64,000 nt of DNA. Origin: Streptomyces abyssalis (GTDB taxonomy: Bacteria; Actinomycetota; Actinomycetes; Streptomycetales; Streptomycetaceae). Positions 17,263 through 24,632 of the stretch are shown one piece after another. Location of the stretch: NCBI RefSeq assembly GCF_001751365.1, contig NZ_LJGT01000040.1:787696-851695 (forward strand), read 5' to 3'. A program made the position numbers and the translations under genes. Position 1 is the stretch's first letter. Each line of letters opens with the position of its first letter. The notes below the pieces were generated by a model. It saw nothing but the letters and a program-made list of their open reading frames with translations. It had not been told where the DNA came from and ran no database searches.

Positions 17263-17889
17263 ATGAACCCGATGCCGTCGGACGCGGGCGCGGACGCGGC
17301 CCCCGCGCGGCGCGGCCGCCCGCGCAGCGAGGCGGTGGAGCGGGCCATCATCGAGGGCGTGCTCCGCCTGCTGGAGGAGGGCACCTCCATCGACGCGCTG
17401 TCCATCGAGGGCGTCGCACGCGTCGCCGGGGTCGGGAAGGCGACCGTGTACCGGCGCTGGCCCGGAGGCAAGGACGAGATGCTGCTGGCCGTCGTGGACG
17501 CGCTGGAGGAACCCCCGGCAGAGCCCGTGGGAGCGTCCGTACGGGACGACCTCGTCACGCTCCTGGAGTGGTACAGACGTGTGGGCATGGCCAAGCGCCA
17601 GTCCGCCGTCCTGCGCACCATGACCAGCCATGTGAAGAGCCACCCGGAGCTGTGGCAGCAGTACCACGACACCGTCATCAAGGCCCGCCGCGAGACGCTG
17701 CACGGCGTGCTGCGGCGCGGCATCGAGGCAGGAGAGCTGCGCGGCGACCTCGACGTGGGGCTGCTGGGTGAGCTCTTCACCGGGCCGATGCTGACCCGCA
17801 CCGTCCTGCACGAGGGCAAGGACCTCCCGGACGGCCTGGCCGAGCAGATCGTCGACTCCGTGCTGGACGGGGTACGCGCCGGCGGCTGA
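17263..17889 (+). CDS. TetR-family transcriptional regulator
   Basis: The 208-residue protein has the TetR helix-turn-helix at about residues 20-70: 'LSIEGVARVAGVGKATVYRR' followed by 'WPGGKDEMLLAVVDAL' matches the recognition helix and helix 4. The rest is an all-helical ligand and dimer domain (TetR_C type, with 'VLRTMTSHVKSHPELWQQYH'). A basic leader 'ARRGRPRSEAVER' precedes the DNA-binding domain. The ATG at 17263 follows AAGGAG. It probably represses the MFS gene upstream through the inverted repeat at 15401-15430, and possibly itself. The effector is unknown. Confidence 0.9.
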   Translation: MNPMPSDAGADAAPARRGRPRSEAVERAIIEGVLRLLEEGTSIDALSIEGVARVAGVGKATVYRRWPGGKDEMLLAVVDALEEPPAEPVGASVRDDLVTLLEWYRRVGMAKRQSAVLRTMTSHVKSHPELWQQYHDTVIKARRETLHGVLRRGIEAGELRGDLDVGLLGELFTGPMLTRTVLHEGKDLPDGLAEQIVDSVLDGVRAGG

Positions 17890-18147
17890 GGCCGCGCACA
17901 AGGAGGGCCGGGCGGAAGATCCCGGGCGATGTGCGTGTTCCGTCACAGCCGACCGCGGAACGGCGCGCCGCCGGAACCTCACCTGCCTGGGTGTTCGTCC
18001 TCCAGGACACATGGGTCACCACACATGGGAATGGCCCAAGGCTCCCCTGCGGGCCGGGTGATTGTGCGGGACATTCGTCGTACGGGAACTCCCCGTTCCG
18101 CATCACCTATCGTTCGACCAGCACCAGCAATCGAGTGAGGACAGCGG

Positions 18148-19188
18148 ATGGCACGCGCGTACATGGCGGATGCCGCGAAGGCTTCGGGCGAGTGGGACGG
18201 GACCGGGTCCCGCACACGCCGGGAGGGCAGCCGTGTGCCCCGGATGTTCGCCAGGTGGGGCGGCCCGGGAGCGTGGCGGCGGGGCTGGCTGCTGGCCGCC
18301 CTGGCCGTACTGCTCGGTCTCGCGCTGTTCCTGCACGCCGAGGTGCCCAACGCGGTCGGCAACCTCGGCTCGCTCTGGGAGACCTTCCTGCCCTGGGGCG
18401 GTGCGCTCGTGCCCGTACTGGCGCTGCTGGCGGTGCTGCGCCGTTCGCTCCTCGCGCTGGTGGCGCTGCTGCTTCCGGCGCTGGTGTGGCTGAACCTCTT
18501 CGGCGGCCAGTTCACCAGCAAGTCCGGCACGGGCGGCGACCTCACCGTGGTCACGCACAACGTCAACGCCGAGAACCCCGACCCGGCGCGCACCGCGCGT
18601 GAACTCGCCGGGTCCGGGGCGGACATCATCGCCCTGGAGGAGGTCGCCGGGAGCCAGGCCGCGCAGTACGACAAGGGTCTGGCGGGCGAGTACCGCCACC
18701 ACAAGCGCGTGGGCACGGTCGGCGTCTGGAGCAAGTACCCGATGCGGGACGCCGAGACGGTCGACATCAAGATGGGCTGGCCGCGTGCGATGCGCGCGAC
18801 GGTCGCCACTCCGAAGGGCGACGTCGCCGTGTACGCGGCCCATCTGCCGTCCGTACGGCTGCAGTTCGCATCCGGCTTCACCGCCGGCCAGCGGGACGGC
18901 AGCGCCGAGGCGCTCGGCAGGGCCATAGCGCAGGACCGTACGGAGCGGGCGGTGCTGCTCGGCGACCTCAACGGCACCATGAACGACCGGGCGCTCGCGC
19001 CGGTCACGTCGCAGATGCGCTCCACGCAGGGCGCGGCGGGAGACGGACCGGGCTTCAGCTGGCCCGCGTCGTTCCCGACGACGCGTATCGACCAGATCAT
19101 GGTGAAGGGGCTGGAGCCGGTCTCCTCCTGGTCGCTGCCCTCGACCGGCAGCGACCACCTGCCGGTGGCCGCGTCGGTCGAGTTCTGA
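18148..19188 (+). CDS. Membrane-anchored endonuclease/exonuclease/phosphatase protein (VanJ-like)
   Basis: The 346-residue product has three hydrophobic spans in residues 45-120 and then an extracytoplasmic endonuclease/exonuclease/phosphatase domain: 'VVTHNVNAENPDPARTAREL' with the metal-binding Asn, 'IIALEEV' with Glu, 'YAAHLPS', 'LLGDLNGTMND' and the closing 'STGSDHLPV' with the catalytic Asp-His. This plan is that of S. coelicolor VanJ, a membrane phosphatase that gives teicoplanin resistance by recycling undecaprenyl-pyrophosphate, and of StaP-type relatives. No van genes are near, so resistance is only a possibility. The ATG at 18148 has GAGG eight bases upstream. A perfect terminator follows. 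Confidence 0.85.
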   Translation: MARAYMADAAKASGEWDGTGSRTRREGSRVPRMFARWGGPGAWRRGWLLAALAVLLGLALFLHAEVPNAVGNLGSLWETFLPWGGALVPVLALLAVLRRSLLALVALLLPALVWLNLFGGQFTSKSGTGGDLTVVTHNVNAENPDPARTARELAGSGADIIALEEVAGSQAAQYDKGLAGEYRHHKRVGTVGVWSKYPMRDAETVDIKMGWPRAMRATVATPKGDVAVYAAHLPSVRLQFASGFTAGQRDGSAEALGRAIAQDRTERAVLLGDLNGTMNDRALAPVTSQMRSTQGAAGDGPGFSWPASFPTTRIDQIMVKGLEPVSSWSLPSTGSDHLPVAASVEF

Positions 19189-19260
19189 GCCGCGGGACGG
19201 ACTCCGGGGACACCGCGGCACACTTTCTGCGCACCCGGCGCACCCAGCGCGTGCGCGCGA

Positions 19261-19295
19261 ACGGGCCGCCAGGGCGAAGCGTCCTGGCGGCCCGT
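19261..19295. terminator. Strong terminator after the phosphatase gene
   Basis: ACGGGCCGCCAGG and CCTGGCGGCCCGT form a perfect 13-bp stem with a 9-base loop. The remainder of the 335-bp space 19189-19523 holds the leader of the next MFS gene. It includes a 16-codon open frame from an ATG at 19342, which I mention only as a possible leader peptide. Confidence 0.88.
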
Positions 19296-19523
19296 GGTGT
19301 GAATCACGCCTGATCCGGACGGTTGTTGCCGTCCTGAAACATGGATGGGCGCCGTGGCGGAACGACGTCTGAGAGACTTTGTTCAGTGTGAGAACATAAG
19401 AAGCCGTGCCAGTGCGCCGGGCACCCCGCGAGGACCCCCGCCGCGTACGCCGAGCACGCGCATCACCCTCCTGAACCTCTTGTTGACGCCTTGCTCGACC
19501 CTGCCCTGAAAGGTTTCCCGCCC

Positions 19524-20750
19524 ATGCCTATGGCCTTGCTCGCGCTCGCGATCAGCGCCTTCGGAATTGGCACAACCGAGTTCGTGATGATGGGCCTGCT
19601 GCCCAACGTCGCGGATGACATGGGGACTTCTGTGCCCACCGCCGGATATCTCGTCTCCGCCTACGCCATCGGCGTCGTCATCGGGGCGCCGCTGCTCACG
19701 GCGGTCGGCGTCCGCGTCCCGCGCAAGCGGATGCTGGTGCTGCTGATGGGGCTCTTCACCGTCGGCAACCTCGCCTCCGCGCTCGCCCCCGGCTACGGAA
19801 CACTGCTCGCCGGACGGGTGCTGGCGGGCCTTCCGCACGGAGCCTTCTTCGGTGTCGGCGCCGTCGTCGCCGCACGCCTGGTGACGGAGGACCGGCGGGC
19901 CCGTGCCGTGGCCACGATGTTCCTGGGGCTGACCGTCGCCAACATCGTCGGTGTGCCGGCCGGCACCGCCATCGGACAGGCGCTCGGCTGGCGCGCGACG
20001 TTCCTGGTCGTCAGCGCCATCGGGCTCGTCGCCATGGCGAGCCTCGCGGCACTGGTCCCGCATCTGCCGCTGGAGCACCAGCGTGGTGTCGGGCACGAGG
20101 TCCGCGCGCTCGGCCACCGGCAGGTCGTACTCGGCCTGCTCACCGCGGTGTTCGGCTTCGGAGGCGTGTTCGCCGTCTACAGCTACCTCGCCTCGATCAT
20201 GACGGAGGTCACCGGACTCGCGGACTCGTCCGTCACGGTGGTGCTCGCGCTCTTCGGCATCGGCATGACACTGGGCGCCCTGGCCGCCGGGCCGCTCACC
20301 GACCGTGCCCTGCGTCCCACGCTCTACGGAGGGCTGGGCGCGCTCGCCGCCTCGATGCTCGTCTTCCACGCCGTCGTGGACGTCAAGTGGGCCGCCATGG
20401 CGATGGTCGTGGTGCTCGGCGGGCTCGGCTTCATGACGACGACGCCGCTGCAGATGCTGATCATGCAGAACGCGCGGCACGCGCCGACACTGGCGTCCGC
20501 CGGCAACCAGTCCGCGTTCAACCTCGCCAACGCGGGGGGCGCGTGGCTCGGCGGAGTCGCCATCGCAGCCGGCTGGGGCTGGCGCTCACCGATGCTCGTG
20601 GGCGTGGTGCTGGCCCTGGCGGGACTTGCGATAGCCGTGCTGGCGGGAGCCCTCGACCGCGGCAGGCCCTTCTCGCGCTCGCGGATCGTCGCCCGCGGCG
20701 GCGTTCCCCGGCTGCGGCGGGCGCGGGCCGCGGAGAGCGTTCCGGGCTGA
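19524..20750 (+). CDS. MFS exporter (chloramphenicol-resistance/AraJ type, 12 TM)
   Basis: The 408-residue transporter opens 'LALAISAFGIGTTEFVMMGL' and has 'YLVSAYAIGVVIGAPLLTAV', 'GRVLAGLPHGAFFGVGAVVA' and 'GWRATFLVVSAIGL', typical of the Cml/AraJ/PbuE drug-efflux branch. I chose the ATG at 19524 (GAAAGG ten bases before) over a TTG at 19491. Members include the Streptomyces chloramphenicol exporters, whose expression is attenuated by a leader; a comparable leader could exist here but is not proved. A perfect hairpin with a UUCG loop follows. Confidence 0.9.
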   Translation: MPMALLALAISAFGIGTTEFVMMGLLPNVADDMGTSVPTAGYLVSAYAIGVVIGAPLLTAVGVRVPRKRMLVLLMGLFTVGNLASALAPGYGTLLAGRVLAGLPHGAFFGVGAVVAARLVTEDRRARAVATMFLGLTVANIVGVPAGTAIGQALGWRATFLVVSAIGLVAMASLAALVPHLPLEHQRGVGHEVRALGHRQVVLGLLTAVFGFGGVFAVYSYLASIMTEVTGLADSSVTVVLALFGIGMTLGALAAGPLTDRALRPTLYGGLGALAASMLVFHAVVDVKWAAMAMVVVLGGLGFMTTTPLQMLIMQNARHAPTLASAGNQSAFNLANAGGAWLGGVAIAAGWGWRSPMLVGVVLALAGLAIAVLAGALDRGRPFSRSRIVARGGVPRLRRARAAESVPG

Positions 20751-20797
20751 GCGCCGCTACGGACCGTCCGTCCGGCACGTCACGGACACCCGGTGCC

Positions 20798-20829
20798 CTG
20801 CGGGCCCGCGCTTCGGCGCGGGCCCGCAG
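20798..20829. terminator. Terminator with UUCG tetraloop
   Basis: CTGCGGGCCCGCGC pairs with GCGCGGGCCCGCAG, a perfect 14-bp stem closed by TTCG. It lies 48 bases after the MFS stop and before the ATPase promoter. Confidence 0.9.
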
Positions 20830-20885
20830 CCGTGCGGTGCCGTGCCGCGCTGCGGGCCCCGATCCGCTGCCCCGGATTGCAGGAG

Positions 20886-20918
20886 ACTTTCATTCATGAA
20901 AGTATCATCGATGATAGT
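20886..20918. promoter_or_regulatory. Two overlapping dyads before the ATPase gene
   Basis: ACTTTCAT-tc-ATGAAAGT (20886-20903) is a perfect dyad. It shares its last three bases with AGTATCAT-cg-ATGATAGT (20901-20918), which has one mismatch and contains the perfect 14-mer TATCATCGATGATA. Both fit A(C/G)T(T/A)TCAT-NN-ATGA(A/T)AGT, and their centres are 15 bp apart. They lie 30-60 bases before the start codon in the only AT-rich stretch nearby. A paired repressor site is the simplest reading. Confidence 0.6.
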
Positions 20919-20947
20919 GTTCCTGCCGTCGATCCTGGGAGGTGTCC

Positions 20948-22366
20948 GTGAACGGATTCATCGGCCGCCGTGTCGAACTCGGCCTTCTGGACAGCCTCTT
21001 GGACGACGTACGTTCCGGCGGCCGCGGCGGCAGGCCCGGCCGTGCCGTGCTGATCCGCGGACGCAGGCGCGTCGGGAAGTCCCGCCTGGTGGAGGAGTTC
21101 CTGGAGCGGAACCAGCTCCCCCATGTCTTCTTCACCGCGGTGGGCGGCTCGAGGGAGGAGGATCTGGCCGGCTTCGTCGCGGAACTCGCCGGCAGCACTC
21201 TCCCGGACGCGAGCAGCCTCGAAGCGGCAGCCCCGCAGTCCTGGGACGCTGCACTGACGCTGCTCTCCCGTTTCCTCCCCGCCGACAGGCCGAGCGTCGT
21301 CGTCATCGATGAGATGCCCTACCTCGTACGGGAGGACGCCGGCTTTGAGGGGGCTCTTCAGAAGGCGTTCGACCGCAGGCTGTCGAGGCTGCCCGTGCTG
21401 CTCGTGCTCATCGGCTCCGACATCGCGACCATGGAGAAACTCAACACCTACGGCCGGCCCTTCTACCAGCGCGGGACCGAGATGGTCGTCCCCCCGCTGA
21501 ACCCGGCTGACGTCGCCGCCATGCTCGAACTGCCGCCCGACGAAGCCTTCGACGCCTACCTCGTCTCCGGCGGGCTCCCGCTGATCCTGGAGGAATGGCC
21601 GCACGGTGCCGGCATGTGGGCCTACCTCGAACAGGCCCTGAGCAGACCCACATCCGCCCTTCTCGTCAGCGGAGAGAGAAGTCTGGCCGCCGAGTTCCCC
21701 ACGGAGGCGCAGGCCCGTACCGTCCTGGGCGCGATCGGTCACGGTGAGCGCACCTTCACCCTCATCGGCAGAGCTGCCGGCGATCTCAGCCCCACGTCGG
21801 TGAAGCGCTCGCTGGATCTCCTCGGGAGACGCCGCATGGTCGCTGCCGAGGTGCCGCTCTCCACTCGCCCCAGCCGTGAGACGCGCTACCGGGTGGAGGA
21901 CCCGTACCTGCGCTTCTGGCTCTCCTTCATCGGGCCTGGCATCCCCTCCGTCGAACGAGGCCGCGGCGACCGGGTGCTGGAGGCGATCCGATCCCGCTGG
22001 ACAGGGTGGCGTGGCCGGGCGGTCGAACCCGTCATCCGTGATGCTCTGTGGCGTATCGCCGACGATCGTCTGCCCGTGGAGACCAATGTCGTCGGCGGCT
22101 ACTGGACCCGTACCAACGACCCCGAAATCGACATCGTCGGAGCGGACCGTGGCCCCGTCGCCAGGAGGATCACGCTCGTCGGGTCGGTGAAATGGCTGGA
22201 GAACAAGCCCTTCGACTCCCGCGACCTGGCCCGTCTCGTCACGCACCGCGCCCAGTTGCCGGGAGCGGACGAGGCGACGCCGCTCCTCGCCGTCTCGCGC
22301 AGCCGCTGCACCGTTCGTGGCCTTCAGTGCCTCACGCCGGAAAGCCTGCTCACGGCCTGGAGTTGA
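20948..22366 (+). CDS. P-loop ATPase with DUF234-like C-terminal domain
   Basis: The 472-residue protein combines an archaeal-type STAND/AAA ATPase with a DUF234-like tail. Walker A is 'GRRRVGKS' (residues 38-45) and Walker B 'VVVIDEMPYL' (117-126); 'PVLLVLIGSDIATME' is the sensor-1 strand and 'YRVEDPYLRFWLSFIGP' opens the tail. The tail ends with 'EIDIVGADRG' and 'GSVKW', the layout of a PD-(D/E)xK nuclease core but with Ser where Glu usually precedes the x-Lys, so cleavage is doubtful. GTG at 20948 is chosen because GGGAGG sits five bases before it; the GTG at 20942 overlaps that site. Such ATPases are scattered and mobile, with unknown roles, perhaps in defence or toxin function. Confidence 0.82.
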   Translation: MNGFIGRRVELGLLDSLLDDVRSGGRGGRPGRAVLIRGRRRVGKSRLVEEFLERNQLPHVFFTAVGGSREEDLAGFVAELAGSTLPDASSLEAAAPQSWDAALTLLSRFLPADRPSVVVIDEMPYLVREDAGFEGALQKAFDRRLSRLPVLLVLIGSDIATMEKLNTYGRPFYQRGTEMVVPPLNPADVAAMLELPPDEAFDAYLVSGGLPLILEEWPHGAGMWAYLEQALSRPTSALLVSGERSLAAEFPTEAQARTVLGAIGHGERTFTLIGRAAGDLSPTSVKRSLDLLGRRRMVAAEVPLSTRPSRETRYRVEDPYLRFWLSFIGPGIPSVERGRGDRVLEAIRSRWTGWRGRAVEPVIRDALWRIADDRLPVETNVVGGYWTRTNDPEIDIVGADRGPVARRITLVGSVKWLENKPFDSRDLARLVTHRAQLPGADEATPLLAVSRSRCTVRGLQCLTPESLLTAWS

Positions 22367-22393
22367 GCGCGAGCCCGCCGCACCGCGTCCGGT

Positions 22394-22955
22394 GTCCGCC
22401 AGGCCGCGGGGCCTGGATGGGACGAGGAGGAGCACAGGGCCCTCGGCGTGCCGTTCCCCCCGCTGCGTGAGCGCTTCGAGCGTCTGGAGGAGATCCTGCT
22501 GATCGTCCGGCGGATGTGCGGCGACGACGAAGAGCCGTACGAGGGCAGGCACTTCAGCGTGGCGCGTACCGTCACCGCGCCCCGTACGGGCCGGCCGCGC
22601 CCCCGTGTTCTCGTCGGCGGCGGGGGAGAGAGGAAGACCCTCCGGCTCGTCGCCGCGTACGCCGACGCGTGCAACTTCCTAGGCGGTGCCGACGTACGCC
22701 GCAAGCTCGGCGTGCTGCGCGGCCACTGCGAGCAACTCGGCCGCCCGTACGGCGAGATCGAGAAGACGCTCCACATGCGTGTCCCGGACGGGCGAGTCCG
22801 CCGACGAGACCGTCCAGCGCTGCGGCGAAGTCGCCGACCTCGGCATCGACCACGTCATCGTCGCCTTCCGCGACGCCGCCGCCGGCTCCTCACTGGCCCG
22901 TCTCGCGGCGCTCGCCCGGCAGATCGGGGACATCACCCCTGCCGGCCGAGGGTGA
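22394..22955 (+). pseudogene. Remnant of a luciferase-like (LLM) oxidoreductase
   Basis: No start codon or N-terminal half exists. Similarity begins 28 bases after the ATPase stop, with 'AAGPGWDEEEHRALGVPFPP' and 'ERLEEILLIVRRM', and 'PRVLVGGGGERKTLRLVAAY', all from the C-terminal half of F420- or FMN-dependent LLM enzymes. At about 22790, in 'ggacgggcg', one extra G shifts the frame: 'KTLHMRVPDG' continues in the next frame as 'GESADETVQRCGEVADLGID' to the stop at 22955. So the gene is both 5'-truncated and frameshifted. The missing front ends where the ATPase gene ends, suggesting that its insertion or a deletion destroyed it. Confidence 0.82.
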
Positions 22956-23040
22956 CGCCGCTGCGCCTCCGGTCGCCCCTCGCGCGTCTTCGGGCGGACG
23001 CACGCGCGCCTCGGGGAGGTTGTCGGTGGTGGGGGGTTCA

Positions 23041-23487
23041 ATGCTTGCCATGGAGACGAACGAGCAGCGGCAGGGATTGTTCTGGGACATGCTGGAGGGG
23101 CGGGTGCCGCCGCCCCCTTCCGCTGCGACGCTGGGCTGGGAGCTGATCGGCCTCGACCCGGAACAGGGCACGATCGAGGTGGCGTTCGAGGCGGGCGAGC
23201 AGTTCAAGAACCCCGGCGGTGCGGTGCAGGGCGGGTTCCTGGCCGCGATGCTCGACGACGCGATGGGTCCCGCGCTGGCCGCGACGCTGCCCCCGGACCG
23301 GCTCGCGCCCACCCTCGACCTGCACGTCCAGTATCTGCGGCCGGCCCGTCCCGGACGGTTCACGGGCCGGGGGCGGGTGGTGCAGCGGGGCAAGGAGGTG
23401 TGCTTCCTCGCCGGTGAACTGCTCGGTGCCGACGGCAAGACGGTGGCTGTGGCGACGGCCACCGCGCGCATTCAGGCGATGCCGTGA
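23041..23487 (+). CDS. PaaI-type hotdog thioesterase
   Basis: The 148-residue protein has a single hotdog domain. 'FKNPGGAVQGGFLAAMLDDA' is the core helix with the family's GG turn; most relatives have HGG there, this one QGG, so its active site may differ, and the conserved Asp in 'LDDAMG' is present. 'LDLHVQYLRPARPGRFTGRG' and 'CFLAGELLGADGKTVAVATA' complete the sheet. It should hydrolyse acyl-CoA, perhaps phenylacetyl-like or fatty thioesters. The ATG at 23041 follows GGGGGG. It stands alone behind the LLM remnant and has a palindromic terminator downstream. Confidence 0.85.
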   Translation: MLAMETNEQRQGLFWDMLEGRVPPPPSAATLGWELIGLDPEQGTIEVAFEAGEQFKNPGGAVQGGFLAAMLDDAMGPALAATLPPDRLAPTLDLHVQYLRPARPGRFTGRGRVVQRGKEVCFLAGELLGADGKTVAVATATARIQAMP

Positions 23488-23577
23488 GAGAGGGGTTCCG
23501 CGCGGCGGCGTGAGGGGTGTCGCGGCGCATCCGGCACACGGCGTGCGGATCTGCCGTGAGGTCGCTGCGAGGCCGTC

Positions 23578-23601
23578 GCGGGGGACGCCGGCGTCCCCCG
23601 C
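23578..23601. terminator. Perfect 24-bp palindrome, likely terminator
   Basis: The bases 23578-23601 read GCGGGGGACGCC then its exact complement, about 90 bases after the thioesterase stop. It may fold as a hairpin with a very small loop or act as an operator for the methyltransferase gene. Confidence 0.5.
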
Positions 23602-23777
23602 CGTCCCGCGCGCGACGTCAATTGCCCCGGTTCCAGGGCGAGTCGAGCCGGCAACCGCGGACGCGGGAAGGGGAGACCGGCGGAACAGCGGGCACAATGG
23701 CTTCCTGCAGCGGAGGGCAGACACACCGTGGACAAGTCCCACAGGTCCCGCCGCGACCAGCGAAACCGAGGAGCACG

Positions 23778-24587
23778 ATGAACTCTGCAAGCGGCCCCCG
23801 GCATGTGGACACGGGCGAGGCACACTCCGCGCGGGTCTACGACTACATCCTCGGCGGCAAGGACCACTACGCGGTCGACAAGGAGGCCGGCGACGCCATG
23901 GTCGCCGAATGGCCCGCGCTGCCCGTGCACATGCGTGAGAACCGGGCGTTCATGCACCGGGCGGGCCGGTACCTCGCACGGGACGCGGGCATACGGCAGT
24001 TCATCGACATCGGCACGGGCCTTCCGACCTCGCCCAACCTCCACGAGGTCGTCCAGCGTGAGGCTCCGGAGTCGCGGATCCTCTATGTCGACAACGACCC
24101 CATGGTCCTCACACACGCCAGGGCTCTGCTGACGAGCAGCCCGGAGGGCCGCACCGCGTACGTCGACGCCGACATGCGCGATCCGGACGCCATCCTGTCC
24201 GACCCCGCGGTGGAGGCGACCATCGATCTGACCCAGCCGGTCGGCCTGATGGTGATCGGCATGCTCCACTTCATCCTGTCCGGAGACGGTGATCACGAGC
24301 TGGTCCGGCGGCTGCTCGCTCCCCTGCCCCCGGGCAGCTACCTCGCCGCGACGATCGGGACCGCCGACTTCGCGCCCGCTCAAGTCGGCCGCGTGGCGCA
24401 GGAGTACGAGCGGCGCGGCATGCCCATGCAGCTGCGCACGCACGCCGAGGCGTCCGCCTTCTTCGACGGGATGGACCTGGTCGAGCCGGGCGTCGTACAG
24501 GCCCACTGCTGGAACCCCGAGCCCGGCGCCCCGCCTGTGGAGGAGCAGGACGACGCCATGTACGGGGGCCTGGCCCGCAAGCGCTGA
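23778..24587 (+). CDS. SAM-dependent methyltransferase (Methyltransf_19/DUF574 type)
   Basis: The 269-residue enzyme belongs to a family that is abundant in Streptomyces. It opens 'HSARVYDYILGGKDHYAVD', the family signature, then 'IRQFIDIGTGLPTSPNLHEV' (motif I, SAM-binding), 'ILYVDNDPMVLTHARALL' (motif II, acidic ribose-binding) and 'VGLMVIGMLHFILSGDGD' (post-motif). The substrate of the family is not settled; some members sit in secondary-metabolism clusters. The ATG at 23778 has GAGGAG upstream. It converges with nadE, whose stop lies 46 bp further on. Confidence 0.9.
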   Translation: MNSASGPRHVDTGEAHSARVYDYILGGKDHYAVDKEAGDAMVAEWPALPVHMRENRAFMHRAGRYLARDAGIRQFIDIGTGLPTSPNLHEVVQREAPESRILYVDNDPMVLTHARALLTSSPEGRTAYVDADMRDPDAILSDPAVEATIDLTQPVGLMVIGMLHFILSGDGDHELVRRLLAPLPPGSYLAATIGTADFAPAQVGRVAQEYERRGMPMQLRTHAEASAFFDGMDLVEPGVVQAHCWNPEPGAPPVEEQDDAMYGGLARKR

Positions 24588-24632
24588 CGCCGGGCCGGCG
24601 GGCGTCAGCGTCCGTACGCCCGCCGGCCGCCC

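Noticed and set aside
18060..18130. An ECF sigma promoter (GGAAC...CGTT) for the VanJ-like gene
   Set aside because: The spacing between the two elements is too long for known Streptomyces ECF consensus sequences.
19342..19392. A leader peptide attenuating the Cml-type exporter
   Set aside because: A 16-codon frame exists but has no convincing ribosome binding site and no clear alternative hairpins; it is mentioned only as possible.
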